44,153 bases of DNA, from the IMG/VR virus record IMGVR_UViG_3300029286_001051, positions 1 to 44,153 of that record, one strand, 5' to 3'. The notes beneath the pieces are model-generated. The model ran no database searches, had not been told where the DNA came from, and worked only from the letters and a program-made list of their open reading frames with translations. Source of the DNA: a virus. Every line of letters starts with the position of its first letter. Positions within the stretch are counted from its first letter, which is position 1. Made by a program: the position numbers and the translations under genes. Of the stretch, positions 32,909-40,719 are shown one piece after another.

Positions 32909-34003
32909 GTGAGAATTACAACTTTTGATACTGAATTCGAGTTCAAGGGCAAAATTGAGTTTGAAGATGCGTGGAATTGGCTGTCAAAGCATTTTCGTGA
33001 GCCGACGTTGGATTGTGATCTGGAACAGGCTAAATCATGCGAGTTCATGGCTCACCTTTGCATGGAAGTGGGAGAGGCCCGAAGTGAAGCAATCGTTTCG
33101 CTGCCGTTCATTCCGTTTTCGTTTGTTACCGTCAGAAAGAAGGTTCCGAAGTCCTTACTGATAACCGAAATCAATAACCACTTAACCGGCGAAGAAACGG
33201 AAGAACAGGAAAACGAAATCCGTCATTGCGTAACTGTGGATCTTTTGAAACAGGCATTGCCCGAACGTAGCGAAGTCGAAGCCGCGTGGAATATTGAAAC
33301 TGGCAGGATCTATCTTTCAACCGGCGGCGCGGGTGTCATTGATGACTTTATGGCCGTGTGGATGACAAACGCAAAGGACGAAGGGCCGGAACTGAAACTT
33401 CGTGACTACCGGCGCATCGTGACAACTCGCTTGACTGAAAATAGCCTGAAATACTTTAACGGTATGTCGCCCACGAATTACGGCGATGTTGAAAACTGCG
33501 ACGGGTTGGACGACGAAGCGAAGTACGATGCCGGTCAAGACTTTCTACTTTGGTTGATAATGAAGATTGAACAGGAATCAGGCGGCACATACTCAGACGA
33601 AATCCACGGCCTTGACATTGAACTTGACGATTCCGCGTCATTCACAAGTTTTGGCTCAAATAGAGTCACAATTAAGTCAGAGAATGGCGGACTGACCATT
33701 GAAGGCGAGACGGCCCTGAAATGTGGCAAGAAACCCGCGTGGTGCGGCTTCTACGTCACGGTTCCCGGCGTCAATGCTGAAATCAAGTTAGATCAGTCAA
33801 TGGTCATATCAGCGTACAAAGAAACGGACGCGGACAAGTCGGTTTGTGATTATGCTTCCGAAGAACTTGCACGCAAACTGTCTCATTTTGAAACAGTCAG
33901 GGCAGTTCTGGAAAATGTGTTTGTGAGTTGGCTGGATGGTTGGATTGACTCAGAACCGCAAGAAGAACTGATGAACTGGCTTAATCCGGCTCTGACTCAG
34001 TAA
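32909..34003 (+). CDS. Putative RdgC-like recombination protein
   Basis: A 364-residue protein with several RdgC-like traits: IPFSFVTVRKKVPKSLLITEINNHL (about 68-92), a hydrophobic core and GQDFLLWLIMKIEQESG (about 208-224). RdgC binds double-stranded DNA as a ring and limits RecA; a phage version would fit this recombination module. The start is GTG after AAAGGATG. The 3' end overlaps the convergent gene on the other strand by 23 bp. No exact family match can be claimed from reading alone. Confidence 0.55.
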   Translation: MRITTFDTEFEFKGKIEFEDAWNWLSKHFREPTLDCDLEQAKSCEFMAHLCMEVGEARSEAIVSLPFIPFSFVTVRKKVPKSLLITEINNHLTGEETEEQENEIRHCVTVDLLKQALPERSEVEAAWNIETGRIYLSTGGAGVIDDFMAVWMTNAKDEGPELKLRDYRRIVTTRLTENSLKYFNGMSPTNYGDVENCDGLDDEAKYDAGQDFLLWLIMKIEQESGGTYSDEIHGLDIELDDSASFTSFGSNRVTIKSENGGLTIEGETALKCGKKPAWCGFYVTVPGVNAEIKLDQSMVISAYKETDADKSVCDYASEELARKLSHFETVRAVLENVFVSWLDGWIDSEPQEELMNWLNPALTQ

Positions 34004-34529
34004 CCACTTTTTTCACCTTCGGCGTCGGAATAACACCGCCTTCAATCAGATTCATAAACTTACTTCTATCTGCAACGGGCAACTTATTGATTTCGTCTGC
34101 CATCCTTGCAAACAGGTCGTCAGAAGACATTTCAGACGTGGTAAGCGCGGCAACGGCGTCTTCCCGGTTTTCAGGTGGGCGACCGGCATACGAAAAGTCG
34201 GTGTTGTTGACAAGCCAGCCGGACAACGCTTGAAATTTACCAACCATCCCAAGTTGAAACAGTTTTTTCTTGGCCGAAATAGCACCTACAGCTTGCGCGG
34301 ATTCCATCTGTCGCAGAACGTCGGGATGTTCACGCAGGAATGTGTACAGGAATTGTTCTGATACGCCAAGAGCTTGTGCCACTTCCCGCTTAGTCGCGCC
34401 GTACTGATACGCTTCAATCATCCACGCCACGTCGAGCGGTTCACCTGCTTGATGAAACTTGGGTTTGAATATCGAAATCCGCGTGATTCCTTCCTTCGCC
34501 AGAACTTGTCTGTTTTTCTGTGTACTCAT
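33981..34529 (-). CDS. HTH protein, possibly small-terminase-like
   Basis: A 182-residue protein with a helix-turn-helix (GATKREVAQALGVSEQFLYTFLREHPDV, about 44-71) followed by alanine-rich helices (AQAVGAISAKKKLFQL) and a SGWLVNNTDF segment. This plan resembles many small terminase subunits. A Nu1-like protein at 41460 is a stronger candidate for that role, so this one could be a second DNA-binding protein. Coupled to the upstream gene (TAATG). Overlaps the convergent gene at 34003 by 23 bp. Confidence 0.5.
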   Translation of the reverse strand: MSTQKNRQVLAKEGITRISIFKPKFHQAGEPLDVAWMIEAYQYGATKREVAQALGVSEQFLYTFLREHPDVLRQMESAQAVGAISAKKKLFQLGMVGKFQALSGWLVNNTDFSYAGRPPENREDAVAALTTSEMSSDDLFARMADEINKLPVADRSKFMNLIEGGVIPTPKVKKVVTESEPD

Positions 34530-34813
34530 TATCTTATCACCCCTGCCCCCGGCGTATCTTCAAACAGGTCGTTAAAGTCCGTAACCCCACACACTTGCAT
34601 GATTGCAGCAACGTAATACACGTTTGGCATCATGCCGTTCATCCAGTGAACGACGTTGACATTCGTACAATGACGGCATTGCCAGCGAGTTTTTGCCAGT
34701 AAAGCGGCGAATTCTTCAAACGTAAGTTTATGCTTGTTCATGTAGTTGCGGATTACAGTCGCCACTTTCGATGCGTTATGTCTCTGTTTAAGCGGTTTTC
34801 TTTGTTCACTCAT
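34529..34813 (-). CDS. Small Cro/CI-like DNA-binding protein candidate
   Basis: A 94-residue basic protein. It has LTFEEFAALLAKTRWQCRHC and later GMMPNVYYVAAIMQVCGVTD, which resemble a Cro/CI-type helix-turn-helix with a CxxC pair. The ATG at 34813 follows GGGGTG; an upstream GTG at 34822 overlaps that site. It overlaps the resolvase gene by four bases. A regulator role is inferred. Confidence 0.5.
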   Translation of the reverse strand: MSEQRKPLKQRHNASKVATVIRNYMNKHKLTFEEFAALLAKTRWQCRHCTNVNVVHWMNGMMPNVYYVAAIMQVCGVTDFNDLFEDTPGAGVIR

Positions 34814-35448
34814 AATAGGCACCCCATTTTTCGGTAATGTTCAATCTCGGACGCAGCGGTTAATTTTGCTTCTTTCTTTCCCCGTTCTTTCGCTCGACGT
34901 TCCTTTCCCTCAGCAGCCCGTAATTCGTGTCCTGTAATACTACCCGCCTGAAGCCACCAATTACCCATTACGATTGAATCCGCCTCGTCCTCGGTGAATT
35001 GCTTACCGGGAATAATGGAAGCCGCTAAAGCAGCCGTTACGCCCTTCGTAGAACCAAGTAACTTCTTTTGTTTCAACACGCCCGTTCTGGACATCCATGT
35101 TTGCGAGTTTACCTTGAATACGCGGACTCTACCCATGAACACACGTTCGGCGGCTGAAATCCACATCCGTTGACTGGCGGCAAGGCTTTCCACGGCGTTT
35201 CGATTACGTTGAACCATCCATGTTTCGATTACCAGATAGCAATTCTCTTGCGATATGTCGCGGCCTTCAAGCAGCCGTTCGATAATCTCAATGGCTTCGA
35301 TTTGGTCAACGCCCTTTTTTGTGCCGCAGGATGCAACCATTTTCCACGCTTGCCATCTTGGTTCAATTTGACGCCATAATGACAAGCCCGAACCATGCGC
35401 AGCCGGGTCGATACAAAGCATCCAGTCGGCGGACTTGATTTTCTTCAT
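34810..35448 (-). CDS. RuvC-like Holliday-junction resolvase
   Basis: A 212-residue RNase H-fold nuclease. The acidic residues fall in CIDPAAHGSG (Asp 14), YLVIETW (Glu 75) and FTEDEADSIV (about 151-160), the RuvC arrangement. This would resolve branched DNA before packaging. It overlaps the upstream gene by four bases and the downstream gene by four. The basic C-terminal tail (KERRAKERGKKEAK) may bind DNA. Confidence 0.78.
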   Translation of the reverse strand: MKKIKSADWMLCIDPAAHGSGLSLWRQIEPRWQAWKMVASCGTKKGVDQIEAIEIIERLLEGRDISQENCYLVIETWMVQRNRNAVESLAASQRMWISAAERVFMGRVRVFKVNSQTWMSRTGVLKQKKLLGSTKGVTAALAASIIPGKQFTEDEADSIVMGNWWLQAGSITGHELRAAEGKERRAKERGKKEAKLTAASEIEHYRKMGCLL

Positions 35449-35642
35449 TTCCCTTTCATCCTTGCTTCCGCTTGAATTCTATCGCCTTCATCGTGCAAAC
35501 GTCTGAATTCGGCGTAATGGCCATCAATTTCAGCGGATAATGTTTCAAATGATTTATGGCGAAACTTTGGTACCTTCAGTTTCCGTATTTGCCAATAGTG
35601 CGCGACTGCCGCTTTGATTGTATCCCACGGGGTTACTTTCAT
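35445..35642 (-). CDS. Unknown small basic helical protein
   Basis: A 65-residue protein, starting MKVTPWDTIKAAVAHYWQIRKLK, of no recognised family. A longer frame reaches 35786, but ATG 35642 has GGTGGGAAGT before it and overlaps the stop of the 40-residue gene upstream (ATGA), so I use the short form. It is helical, with equal acidic and basic residues, and coupled to the resolvase (ATGA). Confidence 0.65.
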   Translation of the reverse strand: MKVTPWDTIKAAVAHYWQIRKLKVPKFRHKSFETLSAEIDGHYAEFRRLHDEGDRIQAEARMKGK

Positions 35643-35761
35643 ACTTCCCACCCCTTCACTCCGCAGAGTTGAATCAACACGAAAAGAACCGCCAAGCAAA
35701 GTCCAATCGGGATTGCAAGGCAGATTAGAAGGCCACCGATGAAGCGCGTGATGTGTTTCAT
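35639..35761 (-). CDS. 40-residue single-span membrane peptide
   Basis: The short frame beginning MKHITRFIGGLL has a hydrophobic segment over residues 8-34 (IGGLLICLAIPIGLCLAVLF and on) and a short polar tail. It lies on ATGA overlaps with genes on both sides and has AGGAAGGA upstream. The tight coupling and ribosome site make a real gene likely. A small membrane protein of unknown role. Confidence 0.65.
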   Translation of the reverse strand: MKHITRFIGGLLICLAIPIGLCLAVLFVLIQLCGVKGWEV

Positions 35762-35958
35762 ACATCCTTCCTATTATCGCAGTCAAAGCAGACTGAATCA
35801 GGATTGGGGCATTTGAAGCAATGACACTCCGCGCAGTTCGCTTCTATGCGATCTTCGTGGCAAGTCTGACACTGAAGGCCCATCCATCCGTCACCGTCAG
35901 AGCCGGGGCAGTCCGTATCGTGGCAATCATCACAACCGAAGGGTGCGTTACACTTCAT
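35758..35958 (-). CDS. Cysteine-rich small protein
   Basis: A 66-residue protein with 12 cysteines arranged in CxxC-type pairs (CDDC, CQTC, CAEC, CFKC, CFDC), enough for two to three zinc or metal sites. It does not match a zinc finger I can name, though several are rubredoxin- or ribbon-like. Overlaps the 40-residue membrane gene by ATGA and the upstream gene by 11 bases. It may be an adaptor or anti-host factor. Confidence 0.7.
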   Translation of the reverse strand: MKCNAPFGCDDCHDTDCPGSDGDGWMGLQCQTCHEDRIEANCAECHCFKCPNPDSVCFDCDNRKDV

Positions 35959-36139
35959 TTTTCATCCCGTCCTTTTCTGCCGTAGTTAGAAACCGCACAT
36001 TGCCATAAGCGTCCATCTTACAAAATTCATTACCTTGTTCAAAATACCAGAAACCGCCCTTTTCACACAAGAATTTCCAACTTATGTCTTCAAGGTGTTT
36101 CTGCTTCTGGATACCGGATTTATTCAGTTTTGTGGTCAT
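35948..36139 (-). CDS. Unknown small protein
   Basis: A 63-residue protein beginning MTTKLNKSGIQ. The ATG at 36139 overlaps the upstream stop (ATGA), so coupling is likely and this start is preferred to a GTG three codons earlier. It contains aromatic-rich GGFWYFEQGNEFCKMDAYGNVRFL, a beta-hairpin-like stretch. No family or function seen. Confidence 0.6.
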   Translation of the reverse strand: MTTKLNKSGIQKQKHLEDISWKFLCEKGGFWYFEQGNEFCKMDAYGNVRFLTTAEKDGMKNEV

Positions 36140-36324
36140 TTTTTCCACACTTCTTCTGTGTAAAAGAAACCGCCTTTAACTTTGTTTGGCGGCAATTTTC
36201 CACTTGCTTTTGATTCCAACCACCGAAACATCATATTGGCCCAATAGAAACCAACCGCCAGCGTGAAACCATACACTATTCCGTCAATGGTTTTAATAAC
36301 TCCATTCAGTAAAATATCAGTCAT
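36136..36324 (-). CDS. Small membrane-associated protein
   Basis: A 62-residue protein with one hydrophobic segment (IDGIVYGFTLAVGFYWANMMF, about 12-32) and a basic C-terminal part. ATG 36324 follows AAAGGGG. Ends on an ATGA overlap with the next gene. A role in membrane targeting or host interference is possible, but not shown. Confidence 0.6.
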   Translation of the reverse strand: MTDILLNGVIKTIDGIVYGFTLAVGFYWANMMFRWLESKASGKLPPNKVKGGFFYTEEVWKK

Positions 36325-36370
36325 GTTTGCCCCTTTTGCTAGTTTCAGCAACTATCTGTCGTGATGTCAT
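36317..36370 (-). CDS. Possible 17-residue leader peptide
   Basis: A short frame, MTSRQIVAETSKRGKHD, starts six bases after AAAGGA, and its stop overlaps the start of the gene at 36324. It could couple translation of the small membrane protein. It is too short to be sure; chance occurrence is possible. Confidence 0.3.
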   Translation of the reverse strand: MTSRQIVAETSKRGKHD

Positions 36371-36382
36371 ATCATTTCCTTT

Positions 36383-36410
36383 AATCAATCGGATGTAAAG
36401 TCCGTTGATT
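36383..36410 (-). terminator. Hairpin after the helicase-methyltransferase gene
   Basis: On the minus strand, AATCAACGGA pairs with TCCG-A-TTGATT around a seven-base loop (CTTTACA), ten pairs with one bulged A, eight bases after the stop codon. It lacks a U-tract, so it may be a weak terminator, a processing site or an RNA-stability hairpin in a polycistronic message. Confidence 0.4.
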
Positions 36411-36417
36411 GCGTCAA

Positions 36418-38628
36418 TTATTCAGCGTCATCCGTCCCGGTTTTGAACAAATCATGCTGCGCCAGTGCTGAATTCAGATTCTTGCATGCGACGTTGAAAT
36501 ATCCCGGCTTCAATTCGATACCGACAAACTTACGGTTATGTTTCAATGCGACATAGCCTTCTGATCCGATGCCAGCAAAAGGCGAAAATACGGTATCTCC
36601 GACGTTCGACCAAAGGCGGACGCAACGCTCGATTGTTCCCAACTGTAACGGACATATGTGTTTTTCATCCTTTTCGTTTCTGGCTTCTGATGCCTGCAAT
36701 GTTTCAGATTCACGGATGCCGTACCATATCGGACGCGCCCAAAGAATCCAATCTTCGTTCGATACATCGTCGCCGGGTTTAACTGGTTCTTCGTTTTCCT
36801 TCGGATGCCTGAAACAAAGGATATAATCTGCCATCGCGGGACGAAGCCATGCGGCATCACGATTCTTCTGAACAAACATCAACTGTTTCGATTTCGTTCT
36901 GATTGCTTGCGCCTGCGGGTCTTTATCAATAACTACTTCGCCATCGTAAACCCATCCATTTTTGACAAATGCCGCAACGGTATCAGCTCGAAAGTCTTTC
37001 CAACCAATGACGCCATCAACGGACTTCTTCATTGCGACCTGTTGAACATGGACAGCACACCGACGACCCGGCATCGTAACCCGCATCAATTCGGGAATCA
37101 GATAATCAAAATGGATAAAGAACTCGCTGTAGTCTTTACTGTTGCCCATGTCGCGGTCCATCGCGGAGTAAGTGTACAACGAAGCAAACGGCGGCGAAAA
37201 TACCGACAGCCCCATTGAAGCGTCCGGTATTTCCTTAATCCTTTCGCAACAGTCGCCGAGCATCATCTTCCAGTTCCCACCGTCCCGGTCATCGGTCTGA
37301 TATTCTGATTTCATAACTGATATCCCCCTTACGACTTCCATCTGTTTTGCCTTCATTGCTGATACAACAGCATCCGACATACGATTGGCTTCATGCTCTT
37401 TACGCTTGACGTTGTTTGATATTTGGCCTTCAACGTCTGAAACAACAATCCGAACGTCAACCGCTTCTTTCTGACCGAACCGCCAACATCTACGAATTGC
37501 CTGATAGTACTGTTCGTAACTGTCACCGATTCCCAAAAACATCATGTTATGGCAATGTTGGAAGTTCAGGCCGAAACCGAAAATTGACGGCTTACTGACC
37601 ATGATTTGCACTTCGCCCATTCGCCATTTTCGTTCGCGCTCAATCTTATGTTCTTCTGAATCTGCCCCGCATACTTCAACGGCCGACGCGCCCAGTGCTT
37701 TTGCGATTGCTGCGCTTTCGTCATTAAGTCCGCACCAGATTAACCACTGTTCGCCGGGTTTGGATGCAATAACGGTCTGCGCCCGTTCAATCCTTGCTTC
37801 CATCGTGCTTCTACGGACCTTTGCGCGTGTGCCAATTCCGCCAATCGTCGCGGCAAAAAGCATACCATCCGGGACGTATTCACATTCAACCATTTCGTCA
37901 ACAATCTTCAATTCGGGTAGTTCAAACAGACCATCTTCATATCCAAGGTCAGACGGCTTACGAACAAAAACTGACCATTCAGCCATCCACGCAAACATAG
38001 CGTCTGCCGCCCAGCCCTTCAAACGCCAACCGGCCCCGTGTGATTCGTCGTGAACAAACCATGTTGCGAGCATTTCGACGCGGGACATTACGCCCAAAAA
38101 CTCTGCGTGATTTGCAAGTTCGGTAATGTCATTCGGTGCGGGCGTCGCGGTGCAGCACAACCGATATGGTACGTCTGAAAAGTCATTCAAAAGCATCGTG
38201 CGCGTCTTGCCGTCAACTGATTTCAGGATACTCGATTCGTCCAAAACAATAGCATCCAACGGCATACCGACGAACTTATGGATTCGTTCATAATTCGTAA
38301 TCCATATTCCGTCACCAACACAATCAGATGATTCGTAAACGCGGGTAACTTTCAGGTCAATCTTCAACCCTTCCCTGACTGTTTGCTCAGCAACAGCAAT
38401 CGGCGCAACAATCAGAACACGTTCCGCGAAGTTACGCGCCCACTCCAACTGAATCAGCGTCTTGCCCATGCCGCAATCCGCAAATACAGCGGCGCGTCCA
38501 AGTCTGACAGCCCAATTTACAATATCAGACTGAAACGGGTACAGCATCGGATGAACTAGCATTGGATCACGCCCCAACTTCTCGACCTTTGATAACTTTG
38601 ACTTCAAAAAATCCTCGTAACTGTTCAT
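36418..38628 (-). CDS. Superfamily 2 helicase fused to an N4-type DNA methyltransferase
   Basis: A 736-residue two-part protein. The N-terminal part has a Walker A DCGMGKT (51-57), a DESS box (130-133) and CTATP (159-163), then motifs VSKPSIFGFGLNFQ and QAIRRCWRFGQK (about 350-395), i.e. a complete SNF2/DEAD-like ATPase. The C-terminal part has SPPF (near 476), the usual motif IV of N4-cytosine and some N6-adenine methyltransferases, and FSPFAGIGSEGYVAL (near 679) as SAM-binding motif I. It may modify phage DNA in a translocation-coupled manner. It overlaps the upstream gene by four bases. Confidence 0.82.
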   Translation of the reverse strand: MNSYEDFLKSKLSKVEKLGRDPMLVHPMLYPFQSDIVNWAVRLGRAAVFADCGMGKTLIQLEWARNFAERVLIVAPIAVAEQTVREGLKIDLKVTRVYESSDCVGDGIWITNYERIHKFVGMPLDAIVLDESSILKSVDGKTRTMLLNDFSDVPYRLCCTATPAPNDITELANHAEFLGVMSRVEMLATWFVHDESHGAGWRLKGWAADAMFAWMAEWSVFVRKPSDLGYEDGLFELPELKIVDEMVECEYVPDGMLFAATIGGIGTRAKVRRSTMEARIERAQTVIASKPGEQWLIWCGLNDESAAIAKALGASAVEVCGADSEEHKIERERKWRMGEVQIMVSKPSIFGFGLNFQHCHNMMFLGIGDSYEQYYQAIRRCWRFGQKEAVDVRIVVSDVEGQISNNVKRKEHEANRMSDAVVSAMKAKQMEVVRGISVMKSEYQTDDRDGGNWKMMLGDCCERIKEIPDASMGLSVFSPPFASLYTYSAMDRDMGNSKDYSEFFIHFDYLIPELMRVTMPGRRCAVHVQQVAMKKSVDGVIGWKDFRADTVAAFVKNGWVYDGEVVIDKDPQAQAIRTKSKQLMFVQKNRDAAWLRPAMADYILCFRHPKENEEPVKPGDDVSNEDWILWARPIWYGIRESETLQASEARNEKDEKHICPLQLGTIERCVRLWSNVGDTVFSPFAGIGSEGYVALKHNRKFVGIELKPGYFNVACKNLNSALAQHDLFKTGTDDAE

Positions 38629-38870
38629 TTTACTCCATCCTTTACCCGCCCTATGCTAGTTTTCCTAACCCTGCCTATCTCCCGCAAACAAGCCTTGCAC
38701 GTCACCCTGTCCGTGTCCGGGTGAAAGTACAGTGGCTGTGGCATATCATGGGACTTGCACCCGCACAAGGCGTCCCACTTGAACCCAGTCTCAGTTTCGT
38801 GCCCGTACAGGACGTGTAGGCGGCGTCCGGTTTCGTACATGCCTATGGTTTTGGTGTAGGGTTGGGTCAT
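38625..38870 (-). CDS. Small zinc-ribbon-like protein
   Basis: An 81-residue protein with CGC and VTCKACL cysteine pairs (about 36-61) around a His-rich segment, an arrangement of a zinc ribbon. It overlaps both flanking genes by four bases (ATGA), so it is co-translated. Exact role unknown; binding nucleic acid or a partner is possible. Confidence 0.6.
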   Translation of the reverse strand: MTQPYTKTIGMYETGRRLHVLYGHETETGFKWDALCGCKSHDMPQPLYFHPDTDRVTCKACLREIGRVRKTSIGRVKDGVK

Positions 38871-39463
38871 AATTCCACACTTATCCCATATGCCGCCAAA
38901 TGCTCAGCTAGTGACCCGTTCCCGTTCAGTATCGCGTCGAAATTTCGCGCTGTTGGTTCGTCGGGTTCGGTCTGGAACTGTGTGTCAATCAAGTTTCGTC
39001 GCGGTGCCGATTGCGGTAACAAGTACCAGACTTCACATGCGCGGGCTTCCATGTCGGCGGCGTCAACCGCGTTCCAGTTCACGTCAGATGTTGCGAGTCT
39101 GCACACGTTGTGAATCGCATTCTGGATGTTGGTTTGTACTGATTTCAAGGGTATCGACTGGTAATATAATCCTTTAAGTTCATATATATAGCATGTTTTC
39201 AAAACCGGCCCCGGCACATCACCTGTGGCGTATTCGTGCGCATCGTGCAGCAACCCCGCCAGACACGTCGCCTGATTCGCGCCATTGGCCTTGAGTATGG
39301 CCTCGACCAAACGGCTGTGCTGGCCAACGGTGAAATCTATGGCACCGTTCCAGCGACGGATTCGGGACAAGTTCAGACACACGTCTACCATGTTCACGTC
39401 GTCGGGTGTCGGATTCAGTAGGTCTATGGAACCGTGGCCAGTTATGATTCTGAGTTCGTTCAT
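38867..39463 (-). CDS. YfbR-like HD-domain phosphohydrolase
   Basis: A 198-residue HD protein. Metal ligands lie in VGQHSR (His 49) and LLHDAHEYATGDVPGPV (His 73, Asp 74), close to the YfbR pattern HDxxExxTGDxPxPV, and DAADMEARA later supplies another Asp. YfbR-type enzymes dephosphorylate deoxynucleotides, so a phage could use it to alter nucleotide pools. ATG 39463 follows GGAGG at seven bases; a longer frame reaches 39523 but has no good ribosome site. Confidence 0.78.
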   Translation of the reverse strand: MNELRIITGHGSIDLLNPTPDDVNMVDVCLNLSRIRRWNGAIDFTVGQHSRLVEAILKANGANQATCLAGLLHDAHEYATGDVPGPVLKTCYIYELKGLYYQSIPLKSVQTNIQNAIHNVCRLATSDVNWNAVDAADMEARACEVWYLLPQSAPRRNLIDTQFQTEPDEPTARNFDAILNGNGSLAEHLAAYGISVEL

Positions 39464-39523
39464 ATCCCTGCCTCCAATGTTTTCACGGCCTTTTCCAGAA
39501 CCGCAATCCGTTCCTTCAATCAC

Positions 39524-39667
39524 TTATTTTCCAGTACCAGGTTGCAGTCCGTGACGCAGAACAGGCCCGCGCTCGACCTTGAAAGTGACAGGTTCATCCC
39601 GGCCACAAAACGCGCCGTTCAAATCTGCTTCGATTTCCCAACCGTTGATATTCACGCGATTACTCAT
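39524..39667 (-). CDS. Small protein with conserved MSNRVNINGWEI start, copy 1
   Basis: A 47-residue protein. Its first 12 residues (MSNRVNINGWEI) are identical to those of the gene at 43788, after which the two diverge. ATG follows GGAGGAGG. The shared part lies in the 272-bp repeat. Role unknown. The sequence after the repeat (EADLNGAFCGRDEPVTF) has no recognised motif. Confidence 0.55.
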   Translation of the reverse strand: MSNRVNINGWEIEADLNGAFCGRDEPVTFKVERGPVLRHGLQPGTGK

Positions 39668-39901
39668 GTTCCTCCTCCAGTTCATCAACGCGGAATTGAA
39701 GATCCGCGACTTGTGCCTGCAATGTTTCAATTTCATCGTCTTTTTTGTTCAACAGGTCATTGAGTTGGTCCAGACAGTAACCACCATCTGCGTTCAAGTG
39801 TCTAATTTGCATTCACTCCCCCTTCGCCGCGTCCCGCCAAGTCAGCGAAACCAGTTTACCGCCCACAACCTCGATCGTTTCTGGCCTGTCGCACAAAACG
39901 A
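39630..39901. repeat. 272-bp direct repeat, copy 1
   Basis: This stretch is the same as 43882-44153 except at two positions (39733 T versus A; 39775 C versus T). It carries the start of the MSNRVNINGWEI gene, all of a coiled-coil gene and the 3' end of the gene at 39813. Both differences are missense in the coiled-coil gene. Copy 2 runs off the right edge of the window, so its true length may be greater. Confidence 0.95.
39660..39812 (-). CDS. 50-residue coiled-coil protein, copy 1
   Basis: A short frame beginning MQIRHLNADGGYCLDQL, followed by a heptad-like coiled coil rich in Leu, Asp, Glu and Gln (about 14-49). ATG lies three bases after AAGGGGGAG. The 3' end overlaps the start of the next gene. 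Copy 2 at 43912-44064 differs at two residues (Cys 13 to Tyr, Glu 27 to Val). It may bind another small phage protein. Confidence 0.7.
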   Translation of the reverse strand: MQIRHLNADGGYCLDQLNDLLNKKDDEIETLQAQVADLQFRVDELEEEHE

Positions 39902-40025
39902 TAGTGCCGGGTACGATCCAAAGCGCGAACGCGGATGCGCCTATCTCGCGGTGCAGGTTCAGTTTTTCCATCGCTTCATCGTCGTATTTGATACCCATGT
40001 CATGGCCGGGATTCATTATGCACAT
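39813..40025 (-). CDS. Unknown 70-residue protein, complete copy
   Basis: A 70-residue protein with an N-terminal polar half and a beta-like C-terminal half (IVLCDRPETIEVVGGKLVSLTW). ATG 40025 has GGAGG six bases upstream and overlaps the upstream stop. The 3' third is repeated at the right edge of the window, so a second copy of the gene may exist beyond it. Confidence 0.6.
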   Translation of the reverse strand: MCIMNPGHDMGIKYDDEAMEKLNLHREIGASAFALWIVPGTIVLCDRPETIEVVGGKLVSLTWRDAAKGE

Positions 40026-40294
40026 GGCTTGCCTCCTGTCTCAGCGTCCAACCCTTGCGCGGGTTTAGCGTGAGGTGTAATCAAACCGCGTCGTTCCATT
40101 TCATCGCAGCAGGCAACAGCAATCAAGTGACGCTGCTTTTCAGCTTTTTCTGCTTTCAATCGAATAATGATTTGGTCCACGTTGTCCATTGCCCTTTGAA
40201 AGGACTCACGCTGTAATTGATACTCAGCCGTCTGACGCTCACCTGACCAGTCCAACCATTCCCAAAAGGCTATGAACTTGGCTTTAATGCTCAT
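40016..40294 (-). CDS. Unknown helical protein
   Basis: A 92-residue, mostly helical protein with aromatic N-terminus (FIAFWEWLDWSGERQ) and charged middle. It starts one base within the stop of the upstream gene (shared base at 40294). No family seen. A possible role in replication or host takeover is only from the neighbourhood. Confidence 0.6.
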   Translation of the reverse strand: MSIKAKFIAFWEWLDWSGERQTAEYQLQRESFQRAMDNVDQIIIRLKAEKAEKQRHLIAVACCDEMERRGLITPHAKPAQGLDAETGGKPCA

Positions 40295-40719
40295 TACCGA
40301 TCTCCTTTGGCGTCGGGCTGTGTCTCACGATATGTCTTGTCAGCAATCCTTGATGTTTCTATCACAGCAGTGACACGTTCCAAGGCTTGAAACATGTGTG
40401 TTGGAATGTCAGTGGACCATGAAAAGTATTCAGTAATTGTTTCAGCATCTTCTCTGCTTATCCCCACCTGCCCCGGTTTCAGGACCGGGACGAATTCGGT
40501 AACGCGGTCCAGGTAGTCGGCTTCGGCGGCGTCCATTGCGAGGTCGTATGTGTCTGCATAACCTCCGGGACAAGCATACCCTTGGCCCGCAAGCAAATCC
40601 CATCGAATTCCACACACGCCACGATGTGTTTTGTACCAACCGATCTTAGTCTTAGCCTGCCACTCACCTATTAATTTGTTGGCATATTCTTTCCACGGCA
40701 GTATCCGTTTTTCAGCCAT
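40294..40719 (-). CDS. Unknown protein
   Basis: A 141-residue protein with a Trp/Tyr/Lys-rich N-terminus (YANKLIGEWQAKTKIGWYKTH) and a Gly/Cys segment GQGYACPGGYADTYD. The C-terminal half is acidic and helical. Overlaps the upstream gene by 8 bases. No homologue recognised. Confidence 0.6.
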   Translation of the reverse strand: MAEKRILPWKEYANKLIGEWQAKTKIGWYKTHRGVCGIRWDLLAGQGYACPGGYADTYDLAMDAAEADYLDRVTEFVPVLKPGQVGISREDAETITEYFSWSTDIPTHMFQALERVTAVIETSRIADKTYRETQPDAKGDR

